DNA of 64,000 bases from JAUNSR01 sp036655355 (GCA_036655355.1 JAVVQG010000004.1:186001-250000); one strand, 5' to 3'. Counted from the stretch's first letter, positions 27,237 to 36,549 are shown. The notes: a model not told the origin generated them from the letters alone. Made by a program: numbers and translations.

Positions 27237-28256
27237 TTAGCGGATTAGGAATGAGAATTTATCGATATTCTTCAAGGCAATACCCGTACCCTTCGCTACT
27301 GCCAGAAGAGGATCTTCGGCGATGTGGAATGGAATACCGATCTTGTCTCTCAGACGTTTGTCTAAGCCGCGAAGCATCGCCCCACCTCCTGCAAGATAGA
27401 TACCGTTATGTACGATATCGGCATACAGCTCGGGAGGAGTCTGTTCCAGCGCGCTCAATACAGCGGCTTCGATCTTTGAAATAGATTTCTCAATACAATG
27501 TGCGATCTCCTGATAAGAAACCGGAACCTCCATCGGCAATGCCGTCATCTGGTTCGGACCGTGTACGATATAATCTTCAGGTGGGTTCTCCAGCTCAGTC
27601 AGTGCCGATCCAACCTTGATCTTGATGATCTCAGCCGTACGTTCACCCACTTTGATGTTGTGCTGGCGACGCATGTATTCCTGAATATCAGCCGTAAGGT
27701 CATCACCGGCGATACGGATCGATTTGTTCGATACGATACCACCCAGAGAGATTACCGCGATTTCGGTAGAACCACCACCTATGTCCACGATCATGTTTCC
27801 TTCCGGTGCCTCTACGTCCAATCCGATACCAAGGGCGGCGGCCATCGGCTCATAGATCATGTAAACGTCACGTCCTCCGGCATGTTCGCTGGAGTCACGT
27901 ACGGCACGGATTTCCACCTCCGTACTACCGGATGGGATACAAACCACCATACGGAGTGATGGTGAAAACCATTGATTTGTCTTGAAGGCCATCTTTACCA
28001 TTCCGCGGATCATCTGCTCTGCGGCATAGAAGTCAGCAATCACCCCATCGCGCAAAGGACGGATGGTGCGGATGTTCTCATGGGTCTTCCCATGCATCTG
28101 CTGAGCCTTCTCACCCACAGCGAGCAGCTTGTCCGTACGGCGGTCAAGCGCCACGATCGAGGGAGCATTCACCACGATCTTCCCGTTGTGGATGATGATC
28201 GTGTTCGCCGTTCCAAGGTCGATCGCAATTTCTTGTGTAAAAGAGAAAAATCCCAT
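27237..28256 (-). CDS. mreB: Rod shape-determining protein MreB (actin-like)
   Basis: A 339-residue cytosolic actin homologue. Nucleotide-binding motifs are visible: AIDLGTANTII (phosphate 1), MIVDIGGGSTEIAVISLGG (phosphate 2) and LAGGGAMLRGLDKRL (adenosine motif), with EPMAAALGIG between. It organises lateral wall synthesis and heads the mre block in this operon. purH lies 43 bases upstream on the same strand. Confidence 0.97.
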   Translation of the reverse strand: MGFFSFTQEIAIDLGTANTIIIHNGKIVVNAPSIVALDRRTDKLLAVGEKAQQMHGKTHENIRTIRPLRDGVIADFYAAEQMIRGMVKMAFKTNQWFSPSLRMVVCIPSGSTEVEIRAVRDSSEHAGGRDVYMIYEPMAAALGIGLDVEAPEGNMIVDIGGGSTEIAVISLGGIVSNKSIRIAGDDLTADIQEYMRRQHNIKVGERTAEIIKIKVGSALTELENPPEDYIVHGPNQMTALPMEVPVSYQEIAHCIEKSISKIEAAVLSALEQTPPELYADIVHNGIYLAGGGAMLRGLDKRLRDKIGIPFHIAEDPLLAVAKGTGIALKNIDKFSFLIR

Positions 28257-28299
28257 TTCAAATATTTTTATTCAATTATATTCCGGTACATTCAAACGA

Positions 28300-29823
28300 T
28301 TAGTGTTTGAAATGTCTGATACCTGTCGTCACCATCGCGATATCATGCTCGTCGCAATAGGCTACAGACAGTTTATCATTGATTGAACCTCCCGGCTGAA
28401 TAACAGCTGTGATGCCCGCTTTATCCGCATATTCCACACAATCCGGGAACGGGAAGAAAGCATCCGAAGCCATTACGGCACCCTGAAGATCGAATCCGAA
28501 GTTTTTCGCTTTCTCAATCGCATGAAGCAGTGCGTCCACACGTGACGTCTGTCCCACTCCACTTGCACAAAGCGTTTTATCCTTCGCCAGAACGATTGCG
28601 TTCGATTTGCTGTTCTTCACAATTTTGTTTGCGAAAAGCATGTCCTCGATCTCACGTTCCGTAGCCGATTTAGCGGTAACCGTTTTCAGTTCGTCCGCTT
28701 TTTCGGTATGCGTATCTTTGTCCTGTACCAACACACCGTTCAACAATGTACGGCATTGTTTGGCAGCAGGCGCTTTTTGTTTCTGAATCAAAATGATTCG
28801 GTTCTTTTTCGCCGAAAGCACCTCTAGCGCATCCAGGTCGTAATCCGGAGCGATGATGATTTCGAAGAACAACGTGCTCATCGCCTCAGCGGTAGCTTTA
28901 TCCACTACGCCGTTGGTTACCAGTACCCCGCCGAAAGCAGACAATGTATCGCCCGCAAAGGCAGCCTGATACGCTTCAACCATCGTCGGACGGGAAGCCA
29001 GACCACAAGCGTTGTTGTGTTTCAGGATCGCGAATGTCAAATCGTCGAATTCAGAGATCAACGTCACTGCGGCATCGATATCCAACAGGTTGTTGTAAGA
29101 GATCTCTTTTCCCTGAAGCTGCTCGAACATCTCGCTGAAGTTTCCGTAGAATACCCCTTTCTGATGCGGATTCTCACCGTAGCGAAGAATCTTGGCGTTA
29201 TCGGCAGTCAAACGAAGAGCGCTTCCTTCGTTGTTGTCAAACCAGTTGAAGATCGCTGAGTCGTAACCGGAAGAAACTGCGAAAGCTTCTTTGGCAAACC
29301 ATTTACGTTCATCCAACGTTGTTTGTGCTCCTTTCTCTTCAAGAAGCGTGTGAAGTGGTGCGTATTGCGCTTTAGAAGCTACGATCACCACATCTTTAAA
29401 GTTTTTGGCAGCGGCACGGATCAAGGAAATTCCACCTATGTCTATCTTCTCTATGATTGATTTTTCATCGGCACCCGAGGCTACTGTATCTGTAAACGGA
29501 TAAAGGTCTACGATTACAAGGTCGATTTCCGGAATCTCATATTGCTCGATCTGAGCCATATCTCCCTCCAGTTCACGACGACAAAGGATTCCTCCGAACA
29601 CTTTCGGGTGAAGGGTTTTCACGCGTCCCCCTAAGATTGAAGGGTAAGAAGTCAGATCCTCTACGGCACCACAAGGCAAGCCCAGTGATTCGATGAATTC
29701 TTGTGTTCCCCCGGTCGAGATGAAATTCACACCATCAGCATGTAATTTACGTAAAATCTCTTCTAAGCCATCTTTGTGATAAACAGAAACCAATGCGGTT
29801 TTAATTCTCTTGCTTTCAGACAT
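28300..29823 (-). CDS. purH: Bifunctional AICAR formyltransferase / IMP cyclohydrolase
   Basis: 507 residues starting at MSESKRIKTALVSVY. The longer frame adds 32 unrelated residues and covers the promoter. Residues 1-195 are the MGS-like IMP cyclohydrolase domain (FISTGGTQEFIESLGL, GGRVKTLHPKVFGGILCRR). The rest is AICAR transformylase with KHNNACGLA and, toward the end, SDAFFPFPD and IQPGGSINDK. It catalyses the last two steps of IMP synthesis. Placement directly before mreB is a known Bacteroidales arrangement and suggests the purine gene shares the promoter with the elongasome genes. Confidence 0.95.
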   Translation of the reverse strand: MSESKRIKTALVSVYHKDGLEEILRKLHADGVNFISTGGTQEFIESLGLPCGAVEDLTSYPSILGGRVKTLHPKVFGGILCRRELEGDMAQIEQYEIPEIDLVIVDLYPFTDTVASGADEKSIIEKIDIGGISLIRAAAKNFKDVVIVASKAQYAPLHTLLEEKGAQTTLDERKWFAKEAFAVSSGYDSAIFNWFDNNEGSALRLTADNAKILRYGENPHQKGVFYGNFSEMFEQLQGKEISYNNLLDIDAAVTLISEFDDLTFAILKHNNACGLASRPTMVEAYQAAFAGDTLSAFGGVLVTNGVVDKATAEAMSTLFFEIIIAPDYDLDALEVLSAKKNRIILIQKQKAPAAKQCRTLLNGVLVQDKDTHTEKADELKTVTAKSATEREIEDMLFANKIVKNSKSNAIVLAKDKTLCASGVGQTSRVDALLHAIEKAKNFGFDLQGAVMASDAFFPFPDCVEYADKAGITAVIQPGGSINDKLSVAYCDEHDIAMVTTGIRHFKH

Positions 29824-29850
29824 ATAAACGGAATTTATTTTTAGGTTAGG

Positions 29851-29866
29851 CAAAAATACAAAAATA
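29851..29866 (-). promoter_or_regulatory. Tandem -7 promoter boxes for purH-mre
   Basis: On the minus strand, TATTTTTG occurs twice back to back. Each matches TAnnTTTG, about 30 bases before the purH ATG. The doubled box is unusual. Confidence 0.55.
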
Positions 29867-29967
29867 TGTTTGCTAAATCGTATAGAATAGAATTTTCTTT
29901 CTTCAAAAAAGGTATTCAAAACGGCTTCCTAAAAGCACTTCCGTCCATTTCCGAAAGCCGTTATGAA

Positions 29968-31794
29968 TCAAATACTTTTGTTATCGAGTACTTGCATTTC
30001 ACATAAACGACAATCGAATTTTAACTGTAATCGATTCTCTTTATATTCGAGATACAACGGTTCGCGAGGTGTATTCTTCGCACCCTGCAGTTTGGCACAC
30101 CAACCCATCGCATATTTCACACAATGTTTTGTAAACATCAACGGCACACCATCCACATGTTTCAACTCAAATCCCGGAGCAACCTCTTTCACTCCGTGAG
30201 CCAGGTAGAAACTTTTGGCATGGCTGTTGGTGACATTCCCCAAATAGGTTAGCGTTTCTTGCGGAAACGCATGCTGCGTAGGGGTGAACGGCACTTCGTT
30301 GCGCGGGTAGTTCTGCTGTCGCGCATCCAGAAGAGCCTCTGTCGCCTGACGACGCAACTCCGACAATGACGATGCCGGAATAAAGTAATCCTGAGCGAGT
30401 TCGATCTGAATCTCCTGCGCTTCGAACGGCGTGTTACCCAATTTTGAGAGCTGACGTTTGAGATTCTCCGTCTGCGGATTCTTGGCCGCTTCACGGGCGA
30501 TGTTCAGGGGTTGCCGAACACAGTTTCCGTCTTCATCGGTCAAGGTCAGCACGAAACCTTCCGCTGTTTCGGAAAGGTTCATCGTAACACGGATGCGACG
30601 ATCGGACGATTTCTTCGCCAACTCTTTCTCAAACTCATGATCGAAATTGCGATACAGTTTCATCTTAGGTTGGATATCGGGCCATTCCGCAGGGAACAGA
30701 CGGTTGTCTTCCACTCGATTCACACGGAACCCCTGGAAATCACCCTGCGCGTTTTTAAAGCACAGCCCGTCGCCGTTGTGTAGCGCCACCAAACCTGCTA
30801 CCGTAAAGCTCCCCTTACGGATCTCTTTTACCGTGCCGATATACTCGCCCATCGATTTAGGGGTGTCGGGCGAGATAACCATCTCCGGCTGACGACCCTC
30901 CAGGTAGTAATTGGTAAACCCGCGACTAAAGCTTTTCTCCGGATTCGGCTCGAAGGTAAAGGTGCAGCGACCCGACGATTTTGCCTGCAGATCCGGACGA
31001 CGTTTAAAAATCGCATCTAATTTCTTGCGATAATACGCCGTAATATTTTTTACGTACGACACATCTTTCAGTCGCCCCTCGATCTTCAGCGAAGTAACCC
31101 CCGCATCGATCAGTTGCTCCAGACGATCGGACTGGTTCAAATCTTTCAGTGACAACAGATGCTTTCCTTTGGCCAATACATTGCCATCCGCATCCAACAG
31201 GTTGTAAGGCAACCTACAGTATTGAGCACACGACCCCCTGTTGGCACTTCTTCCGGAAAGCGCCTCAGAGAGGTAACACTGTCCGCTGTAGCTCACACAA
31301 AGTGCGCCGTGCACGAACATCTCGAGCGGCACATTGGTCTGAGAAGCGATATTCTTAATCTGATTCAGCGACAACTCGCGCGCCAAAACGACCTGCGAGA
31401 ATCCGGCCTCCTCAAAAAACTTCACCTTTTCAGGGGTACGGTTGTCGGTTTGGGTACTCGCATGCAACTCGATCGGCGGCAGATTGAGTCCCAAAATCCC
31501 CATATCCTGCACAATCAGAGCATCCACTCCGACGGCATAAAGTTCATGAATCAGTTTTTCAGCCTCAGGCAGCTGATCGTCCGTAAGAACCGTATTCAGA
31601 GCCACGTACACACGGGCACGATATAGATGCGCGTGACGCACCAGCCGAGCAATCTCCTCAACGGAATTGCCGGCGGCGGAACGTGCGCTAAAACGATCGG
31701 CACCAATATACACGGCATCCGCGCCGTGATTGATTGCCTCGATACCCGTATCGGCATTTTTTGCCGGGGCCAGAAGTTCGATTCTTCTTGTCAT
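29968..31794 (-). CDS. Peptidase U32 family protein
   Basis: 608 residues from ATG at MTRRIELLAPAKNADTGIEA; this ATG overlaps the metA stop codon (ATGA). The U32 signature EMFVHGALCVSYSGQCYLS is near residue 165, followed by the conserved CAQYCRLPYNLLDADG. The C-terminal two thirds include the collagenase-like extension and four Cys near the end (CVKYAMGWCAK, CRLCEMQ). Family members include the RlhA and TrhP RNA-hydroxylation proteins, so a role in rRNA or tRNA modification is as likely as proteolysis. The coupling to metA is unusual. Confidence 0.85.
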   Translation of the reverse strand: MTRRIELLAPAKNADTGIEAINHGADAVYIGADRFSARSAAGNSVEEIARLVRHAHLYRARVYVALNTVLTDDQLPEAEKLIHELYAVGVDALIVQDMGILGLNLPPIELHASTQTDNRTPEKVKFFEEAGFSQVVLARELSLNQIKNIASQTNVPLEMFVHGALCVSYSGQCYLSEALSGRSANRGSCAQYCRLPYNLLDADGNVLAKGKHLLSLKDLNQSDRLEQLIDAGVTSLKIEGRLKDVSYVKNITAYYRKKLDAIFKRRPDLQAKSSGRCTFTFEPNPEKSFSRGFTNYYLEGRQPEMVISPDTPKSMGEYIGTVKEIRKGSFTVAGLVALHNGDGLCFKNAQGDFQGFRVNRVEDNRLFPAEWPDIQPKMKLYRNFDHEFEKELAKKSSDRRIRVTMNLSETAEGFVLTLTDEDGNCVRQPLNIAREAAKNPQTENLKRQLSKLGNTPFEAQEIQIELAQDYFIPASSLSELRRQATEALLDARQQNYPRNEVPFTPTQHAFPQETLTYLGNVTNSHAKSFYLAHGVKEVAPGFELKHVDGVPLMFTKHCVKYAMGWCAKLQGAKNTPREPLYLEYKENRLQLKFDCRLCEMQVLDNKSI

Positions 31795-32681
31795 TGAGTT
31801 AATACGAAATAATTGAGCCAATTAGAAAATAATAAGTTCGCATGCCCGCGCCAACGCACTACCGGACCCTGTTCGGGATCGTCGTTGCGGTAATAATTAC
31901 GGGGCAATTCGATCGCCATTCCTTTCGATACGTCCCTGCGATACTCCGTATCCAGCGTATAGGGAGCATACTCCGAATGACCGGTCACGAAAATCTCGCG
32001 TCCGTTACGCGCCGTTACGATGTAAACGCCCGATTCTTCCGATTCGGAAAGCACGGTCAGTTCGCCGCATCGCTCGATCTCCTCTTTCCTTACTTCGCTA
32101 TGACGGCTGTGGGGAACGAAGAACTCATCGTCGAAACCGCGGAAAAGCGGATGCTTGTGGTCGTACACCGTATGGCGGAATATACCGAACATCTTTTGAT
32201 CCAACGGATGTTTCGGAATGCCATAAAAATGATACAATGCGGCCTGTGCGGCCCAGCAAATATGAAGGGTCGACGTCACATGCGTACGCGACCAGTTGAA
32301 TATGTGCTGCATCTGATCCCAATAACTCACCTGCTCATAATCCATCTGCTCCAACGGTGCGCCGGTAATGATCAAACCGTCGTACTTCTGCTCCTTGATC
32401 TGATCGAATGTTTTGTAAAAAGCATCCAGATGCTCGCTCGAAGTATTCTTCGAGACATGCCCCTTAATCATCACAAAATCAATCTCCACCTGCAACGGCG
32501 TATTCGAAAGCAATCGGATCAGATCGTTTTCAGTGGTGATCTTTACGGGCATCAGATTCAGAATGGCAATCTTCAGCGGACGAATATCCTGTTCAGACGC
32601 ACGACGGGAATCCATCACAAAGATATTTTCCTCTTTCAGTGCCTCTATCGCAGGTAGCTTATCGGGTAGATTTAATGGCAT
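31791..32681 (-). CDS. metA: Homoserine O-acetyltransferase, MetA family
   Basis: A 296-residue enzyme that acylates homoserine in methionine synthesis. Family motifs are LNLMPVKITTENDLIRLL, ICWAAQAALYHFYGI (catalytic Cys) and FVTGHSEYAPYTL (catalytic His). Residue 111 is Glu (TGAPLEQ) where the Escherichia enzyme has Gly. In studied MetA proteins Glu at this site goes with acetyl-CoA rather than succinyl-CoA use, so I call acetyltransferase. The final bases overlap the U32 gene by 4, indicating translational coupling. A -7 box lies 26 bases upstream. Confidence 0.92.
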   Translation of the reverse strand: MPLNLPDKLPAIEALKEENIFVMDSRRASEQDIRPLKIAILNLMPVKITTENDLIRLLSNTPLQVEIDFVMIKGHVSKNTSSEHLDAFYKTFDQIKEQKYDGLIITGAPLEQMDYEQVSYWDQMQHIFNWSRTHVTSTLHICWAAQAALYHFYGIPKHPLDQKMFGIFRHTVYDHKHPLFRGFDDEFFVPHSRHSEVRKEEIERCGELTVLSESEESGVYIVTARNGREIFVTGHSEYAPYTLDTEYRRDVSKGMAIELPRNYYRNDDPEQGPVVRWRGHANLLFSNWLNYFVLTQ

Positions 32682-32706
32682 AATGTCGTCTTTTTGATAA
32701 TAGCCG

Positions 32707-32714
32707 CAAACTTA
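32707..32714 (-). promoter_or_regulatory. -7 promoter box for metA
   Basis: On the minus strand TAAGTTTG matches TAnnTTTG. A TTGG element lies about 23 bases further upstream as a possible -33. No SAM riboswitch is visible. Confidence 0.55.
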
Positions 32715-32875
32715 CGAAAGAAATTCCGAATGTAGGCCAATCAGAAGTTTACCGAATGTTTATTTAATTGAAAAAAATAACAACTCGCCCCCTTCTTCCC
32801 TGTTTTCCATCCGGAAACGACTTTGTTTATATATGTTATTTTTAAATTACGTATGATAATTAAAATTTCAAGTGC

Positions 32876-32883
32876 TATTTTTG
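32876..32883 (+). promoter_or_regulatory. -7 promoter box for the M6 protease gene
   Basis: TATTTTTG matches TAnnTTTG, 78 bases before the protease ATG. This gives a leader that contains a nine-codon frame (MKKGTRRRI) and the 41-base shared element. Confidence 0.55.
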
Positions 32884-32920
32884 TATATACCGCTTTCTGA
32901 AATGAAAAAAGGAACCAGAC

Positions 32921-32965
32921 GGCGCATTTGACCTTGATGTAAAAAATTAGACAACATACAAATGA
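32921..32965 (+). promoter_or_regulatory. Leader element shared with ribBA, upstream of the M6 protease
   Basis: GGCGCATTTGACCTT begins exactly 41 bases before the ATG, as in the ribBA leader. It is followed by an A-rich stretch and the same ending, ATACAAATGAAA. The element lies between two copies of AATGAAAAAAGG (32901 and 32961), the second being the gene start. The function is unknown; a conserved translation or transcription leader is my reading. Confidence 0.55.
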
Positions 32966-34782
32966 AAAAAGGTTTACTCCTAGTACTTTTTGCATTCGCG
33001 CTCTTCCAACTCTCTTTGGGAGCACCGGCAAAGCGAACCCTCTCGGCCGTAAAACAACCCGACGGCACCACACTGCTGATCCGAGCCAACGGCGATGAAT
33101 CGTTCCACTACCTCACAACAGAAGACGGCATCCCCGTGATTGAAAATGCAAACGGCACCTATTGCTACGCCCGTTTCAAAGACGGAAATTGGAGTACCGA
33201 AAACAAAACGGCACACAACCCCGACGAACGTAGCGATGAAGAACGCAGTTACCTTCTTGCATTAGCCGAAAAACAATCCTCACTCCAGGCTACGGAAGCA
33301 AACATACGCAAAACAGGAAGCACCAGCAGAGCCGAAAGCACTCGCGGCAGCCAGGAAGCCAGACGCGCTTTCCCCACTCAGGGTGAAATGCGGTTTCTGA
33401 TCCTGCTCGTATCTTTCCCTGACAAGGATTTCTCACTCGATAATCCGGTTGAGAGGTTCTCTAGACTTGCCAATGAAACGGGATACCACGATTTCGAGGG
33501 CGACGGAAGCGTTCGGGATTATTTCACGGATCAATCCGCCGGCGTTTTCTCACCGCAGTTCGACGTCGTGGGACCGGTAAAATTATCTCAAAATCTCGCC
33601 TATTATGGCGCTAACGACGACGCCGGATATGATGTTCGTCCCGATGAAATGGTAAAAGAGGGCTGCCTACTGGCTCATCAGAACTTTGAAATCGATTTTT
33701 CCGATTACGATGCCAACAACGACGGATATGTGGATTGCGTCTATGTAATCTATGCCGGATATGGCGAATCGGAGACCAAAAATGCAACCGACATCTGGCC
33801 TCACCAATGGAGTGTAACGGATAAAACCCTCTACAACGGAAAACGAATACACGATTATGCTTGCTCCAATGAGCTGAAATGGAATTCGCCCAACCACAGC
33901 GACATCGAATCGATCGGCGTGCTGTGTCATGAATTCAGTCATGTATTGGGATTGCCGGACTTCTATTCCACCGGCAGCGTGCCCGCTTTCGGCCTCGACC
34001 TGTGGAGTTTGATGGATTACGGATGTTACAACAACAACGGAAGAACGCCCTGTAACATGACCGCTTACGAACGGCATGCCTTGGGTTGGGGTACGCTGAA
34101 GGAGTATTCGTTCCCGTATGGAAAAGTAACGCTCCCCTCACTGAGTGATTCGCACGAAGGAATCCGCATCTCCACACCGCTCGAAAATGAATACTTCATC
34201 TTACAGAACCGTCGCCGTACGGGATGGGACAAACACTTGCCTGCCGAAGGGTTAATGATACTCCATGTCGATTTTAACGCCTCAAAGTGGAGCAACAACA
34301 CCATTAACAACGACCCTACCCATCCGCACATGCGACTAGTTGCGGCAGACAACGCAACCCCGCTCTACTCGGCAGGCGAAACTAATTACCGGAACAGCTT
34401 AAAAGGAGACCTATATCCCGGCACGAAACAGAATACCGCGTTCACAAACACCTCTTCCCCCAACGCTAAACTCTGGAGTGGCGATATGCTCTCCAAACCC
34501 ATCACGAACATCCGCACAGAAAACGGCATCGTCACCTTTGATTTCGGCACGGCAACGGGTATGGAGCGTAACATTTCCGGCAGCGTAGTGCGCATTGCCG
34601 ACCGGCGTCTCTTCATCGAACGAAACGAAACCCTTCCGGTAGCGATCTTTTCTCTGACAGGTCAGCGGGTACCTTACACCGAACAATCGAGCGGTATCTG
34701 CAGCACATCACCTTTGGAGCCGGGACTTTACATTGTTCAGCTGGGTGCACAGGTAAGCAAGATCATCATTCCAAACAATTAG
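32962..34782 (+). CDS. Secreted M6-family metalloprotease with type IX sorting-like C-terminus
   Basis: A 606-residue protein with a signal peptide (MKKGLLLVLFAFALFQLSLGA). An N-terminal prodomain-like part (20-130) precedes the catalytic domain, whose zinc motif HEFSHVLGLPD (HExxHxxGxxD) is at residue 323, preceded by a Ca-binding-like DANNDGYVD near 250. The last 75 residues resemble a type A sorting domain of the type IX secretion system: VAIFSLTGQRV, then LEPGLYIVQLG and VSKIIIPN. Such proteins are exported through the outer membrane and attached or released. The target protein is unknown. The leader is shared with ribBA. Confidence 0.85.
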   Translation: MKKGLLLVLFAFALFQLSLGAPAKRTLSAVKQPDGTTLLIRANGDESFHYLTTEDGIPVIENANGTYCYARFKDGNWSTENKTAHNPDERSDEERSYLLALAEKQSSLQATEANIRKTGSTSRAESTRGSQEARRAFPTQGEMRFLILLVSFPDKDFSLDNPVERFSRLANETGYHDFEGDGSVRDYFTDQSAGVFSPQFDVVGPVKLSQNLAYYGANDDAGYDVRPDEMVKEGCLLAHQNFEIDFSDYDANNDGYVDCVYVIYAGYGESETKNATDIWPHQWSVTDKTLYNGKRIHDYACSNELKWNSPNHSDIESIGVLCHEFSHVLGLPDFYSTGSVPAFGLDLWSLMDYGCYNNNGRTPCNMTAYERHALGWGTLKEYSFPYGKVTLPSLSDSHEGIRISTPLENEYFILQNRRRTGWDKHLPAEGLMILHVDFNASKWSNNTINNDPTHPHMRLVAADNATPLYSAGETNYRNSLKGDLYPGTKQNTAFTNTSSPNAKLWSGDMLSKPITNIRTENGIVTFDFGTATGMERNISGSVVRIADRRLFIERNETLPVAIFSLTGQRVPYTEQSSGICSTSPLEPGLYIVQLGAQVSKIIIPNN

Positions 34783-34853
34783 CTACCGGGGGCAACGCAT
34801 CGCAATAGAGATTGAAATTGAAGAAGTAAAAGAAGAAACTGTTCGATAAATAA

Positions 34854-34890
34854 AAAAGAGACTGTCTGAACGAAGCAGACAGTCTCTTTC
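34854..34890. terminator. Bidirectional terminator between the M6 protease and yjjG
   Basis: AAAGAGACTGTCTG-aacgaag-CAGACAGTCTCTTT is a 14-bp perfect stem between convergent genes. Confidence 0.9.
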
Positions 34891-34930
34891 TATTATAATC
34901 TTCGGCTCTTTTACCAAAAGGGGTTGCGAA

Positions 34931-35626
34931 TTAAAGAATACACTGGATTTCCGCCAGCCTCTTCACTTCGTAGGTGGGAGGAACATCCGGTCTGAAACGC
35001 TCATTCTGATTAAAGAAGAGCTGATCGATCCGGCTCCGGATTGCACCGGTGATATCCGTATCGTAGTTATCGCCGATCATGATCACCTCCTCGCGTCGTG
35101 CGCCGGTTTTCTCAAGTGCGAAATCAAAGATACGCGGATCGGGTTTATTCACACCCGCCTGTTCCGACAAGATCACCTGATCAAAATAGTGTTCCACGCC
35201 CGCGCTTTTCAGTTTTTTAAACTGCACTTCGGTAAAACCGTTGCTCAGGATATGCAACTTGTACTTGCCATGCAGGTACTCCAACAGATCAAGCGCACCC
35301 TCAATCAAGGCACTCTTTTGCGATGTACGTTCCAGAAACCACTCATTGAGTTCAAGAGCCATCTTCTCATCACCCGTTCCGGCTTGCTGAAGCGGATAAA
35401 GGAAGCGTTCAATAATCAGTTGGCGGCGCTGAATCTTCCCCTGACTGTAAAGAGCCCACACCTCGTGGTTCTTTTTCCAGTAGCTTTCGGAAAAAGTGCG
35501 AAAATCATCAAAATAGGCACCCAGACGAAAATGTTGGTACAACTCCTCTAACGCCTCATCGGCATTTCGTCTGGTGTCATACACCGTATCATCAAAATCA
35601 AGGAAAATATGTTTGTACATCTTCAT
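34931..35626 (-). CDS. yjjG: YjjG-family noncanonical pyrimidine nucleotidase (HAD)
   Basis: A 231-residue HAD hydrolase. Motif I is FLDFDDTVYDT at residue 8, motif II LSNGFTEVQ near 130, motif III Lys near 165 (NKPDPRIF), and motif IV MIGDNYDTDITGA near 185. YjjG enzymes dephosphorylate damaged or noncanonical dUMP/dTMP-like nucleotides. It is the last gene of the minus-strand run starting at dacB and lies 8 bases from the coiled-coil lipoprotein gene. The start could also be the third codon. Confidence 0.85.
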   Translation of the reverse strand: MKMYKHIFLDFDDTVYDTRRNADEALEELYQHFRLGAYFDDFRTFSESYWKKNHEVWALYSQGKIQRRQLIIERFLYPLQQAGTGDEKMALELNEWFLERTSQKSALIEGALDLLEYLHGKYKLHILSNGFTEVQFKKLKSAGVEHYFDQVILSEQAGVNKPDPRIFDFALEKTGARREEVIMIGDNYDTDITGAIRSRIDQLFFNQNERFRPDVPPTYEVKRLAEIQCIL

Positions 35627-35634
35627 CGCTTTAA

Positions 35635-36507
35635 TCAGTCAACCTGGATCACCAAATATTTTGACAAACTCCAGAATGCTTTGTAATCGGTGATCACCAA
35701 GGTCAGGTTCTTATCAGAGCCCTTTGAGAAGATATAAGAGCCCTCCGGCATATTCGAAAGCATCTTCGCTTTCTTAGCATACAAAGGAATCTCTTTCAAT
35801 TCACGAACATCCACTTTCGTAAAGTAATCCTTATTGAAATTATCCTCCATCACTTTAGAAGACTCAAGCAAGCCCCCTCCGGTAAGGATTTTCTGCTCCT
35901 TTAATTCTTTTTTGGTACCGAACACATAGTATCCCGTATTCAACGCTTTCTCCTGCTGAGCCAGGGTTGCCTGCTGCTCTTTGGTCTCCTCTGTAAGCAC
36001 GTCTACCGTTCCTGCCAGTTCGGTCACCGACTGGGTTAGTTCGGCGATCTTAACATCTTTCTTAGCCAATTCGGCAGAAAGAGAGGCAATCATCGCACTC
36101 TTCGTTTCAATCTCGTTGCTTAGGCGCTGAATGGTCTTCTTCATCTGAGCGGACTGACTGCGACTTTTATCGAACTGCTCCTGCAGTTTGGCGATCTGCT
36201 CGCGGTTGTTCTTCAGGGTTTCCTGAATCATCTGAATATCACCTGCAAGGCGTTCTTTGGTTGATTTATTCAAATCGGTATTCGACTGAGCCTGCACAAC
36301 CAGATAATTCTCAGCGGTCTTGATCTGAGCGAATCCCTCTTCCACTTCATTAAGTGTTGAGAGCATCTCATCAAACTCAGCTTTCGTTTGTGTATTTACA
36401 GCTACCAAAGAGTCATTTTCTGATTGTAGCTGTTTCATTTTGGCTGAATTGCCTCCACAAGAAGCAAACAGCAACAAAGCGGCAAAAGGATAAATAATTT
36501 TTTTCAT
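35635..36507 (-). CDS. Coiled-coil lipoprotein of unknown function
   Basis: A 290-residue protein with a lipobox (LLLFASC, Cys near 17). Residues 25-195 are a long predicted coiled coil rich in Gln, Glu and Lys (for example LQEQFDKSRSQSAQMKKT). A compact C-terminal domain follows (GYYVFGTKKELKEQKILTGGG to KYLVIQVD). The GYYVFGTKKEL segment recurs in Bacteroidota lipoproteins that I know only as hypothetical. It probably spans the periplasm, anchored in a membrane. It lies between rsmI and yjjG in one direction. Confidence 0.7.
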   Translation of the reverse strand: MKKIIYPFAALLLFASCGGNSAKMKQLQSENDSLVAVNTQTKAEFDEMLSTLNEVEEGFAQIKTAENYLVVQAQSNTDLNKSTKERLAGDIQMIQETLKNNREQIAKLQEQFDKSRSQSAQMKKTIQRLSNEIETKSAMIASLSAELAKKDVKIAELTQSVTELAGTVDVLTEETKEQQATLAQQEKALNTGYYVFGTKKELKEQKILTGGGLLESSKVMEDNFNKDYFTKVDVRELKEIPLYAKKAKMLSNMPEGSYIFSKGSDKNLTLVITDYKAFWSLSKYLVIQVD

Positions 36508-36549
36508 AAGACAGTAATTTATGAATTGATTTTAAAAGTAAATAATCGC

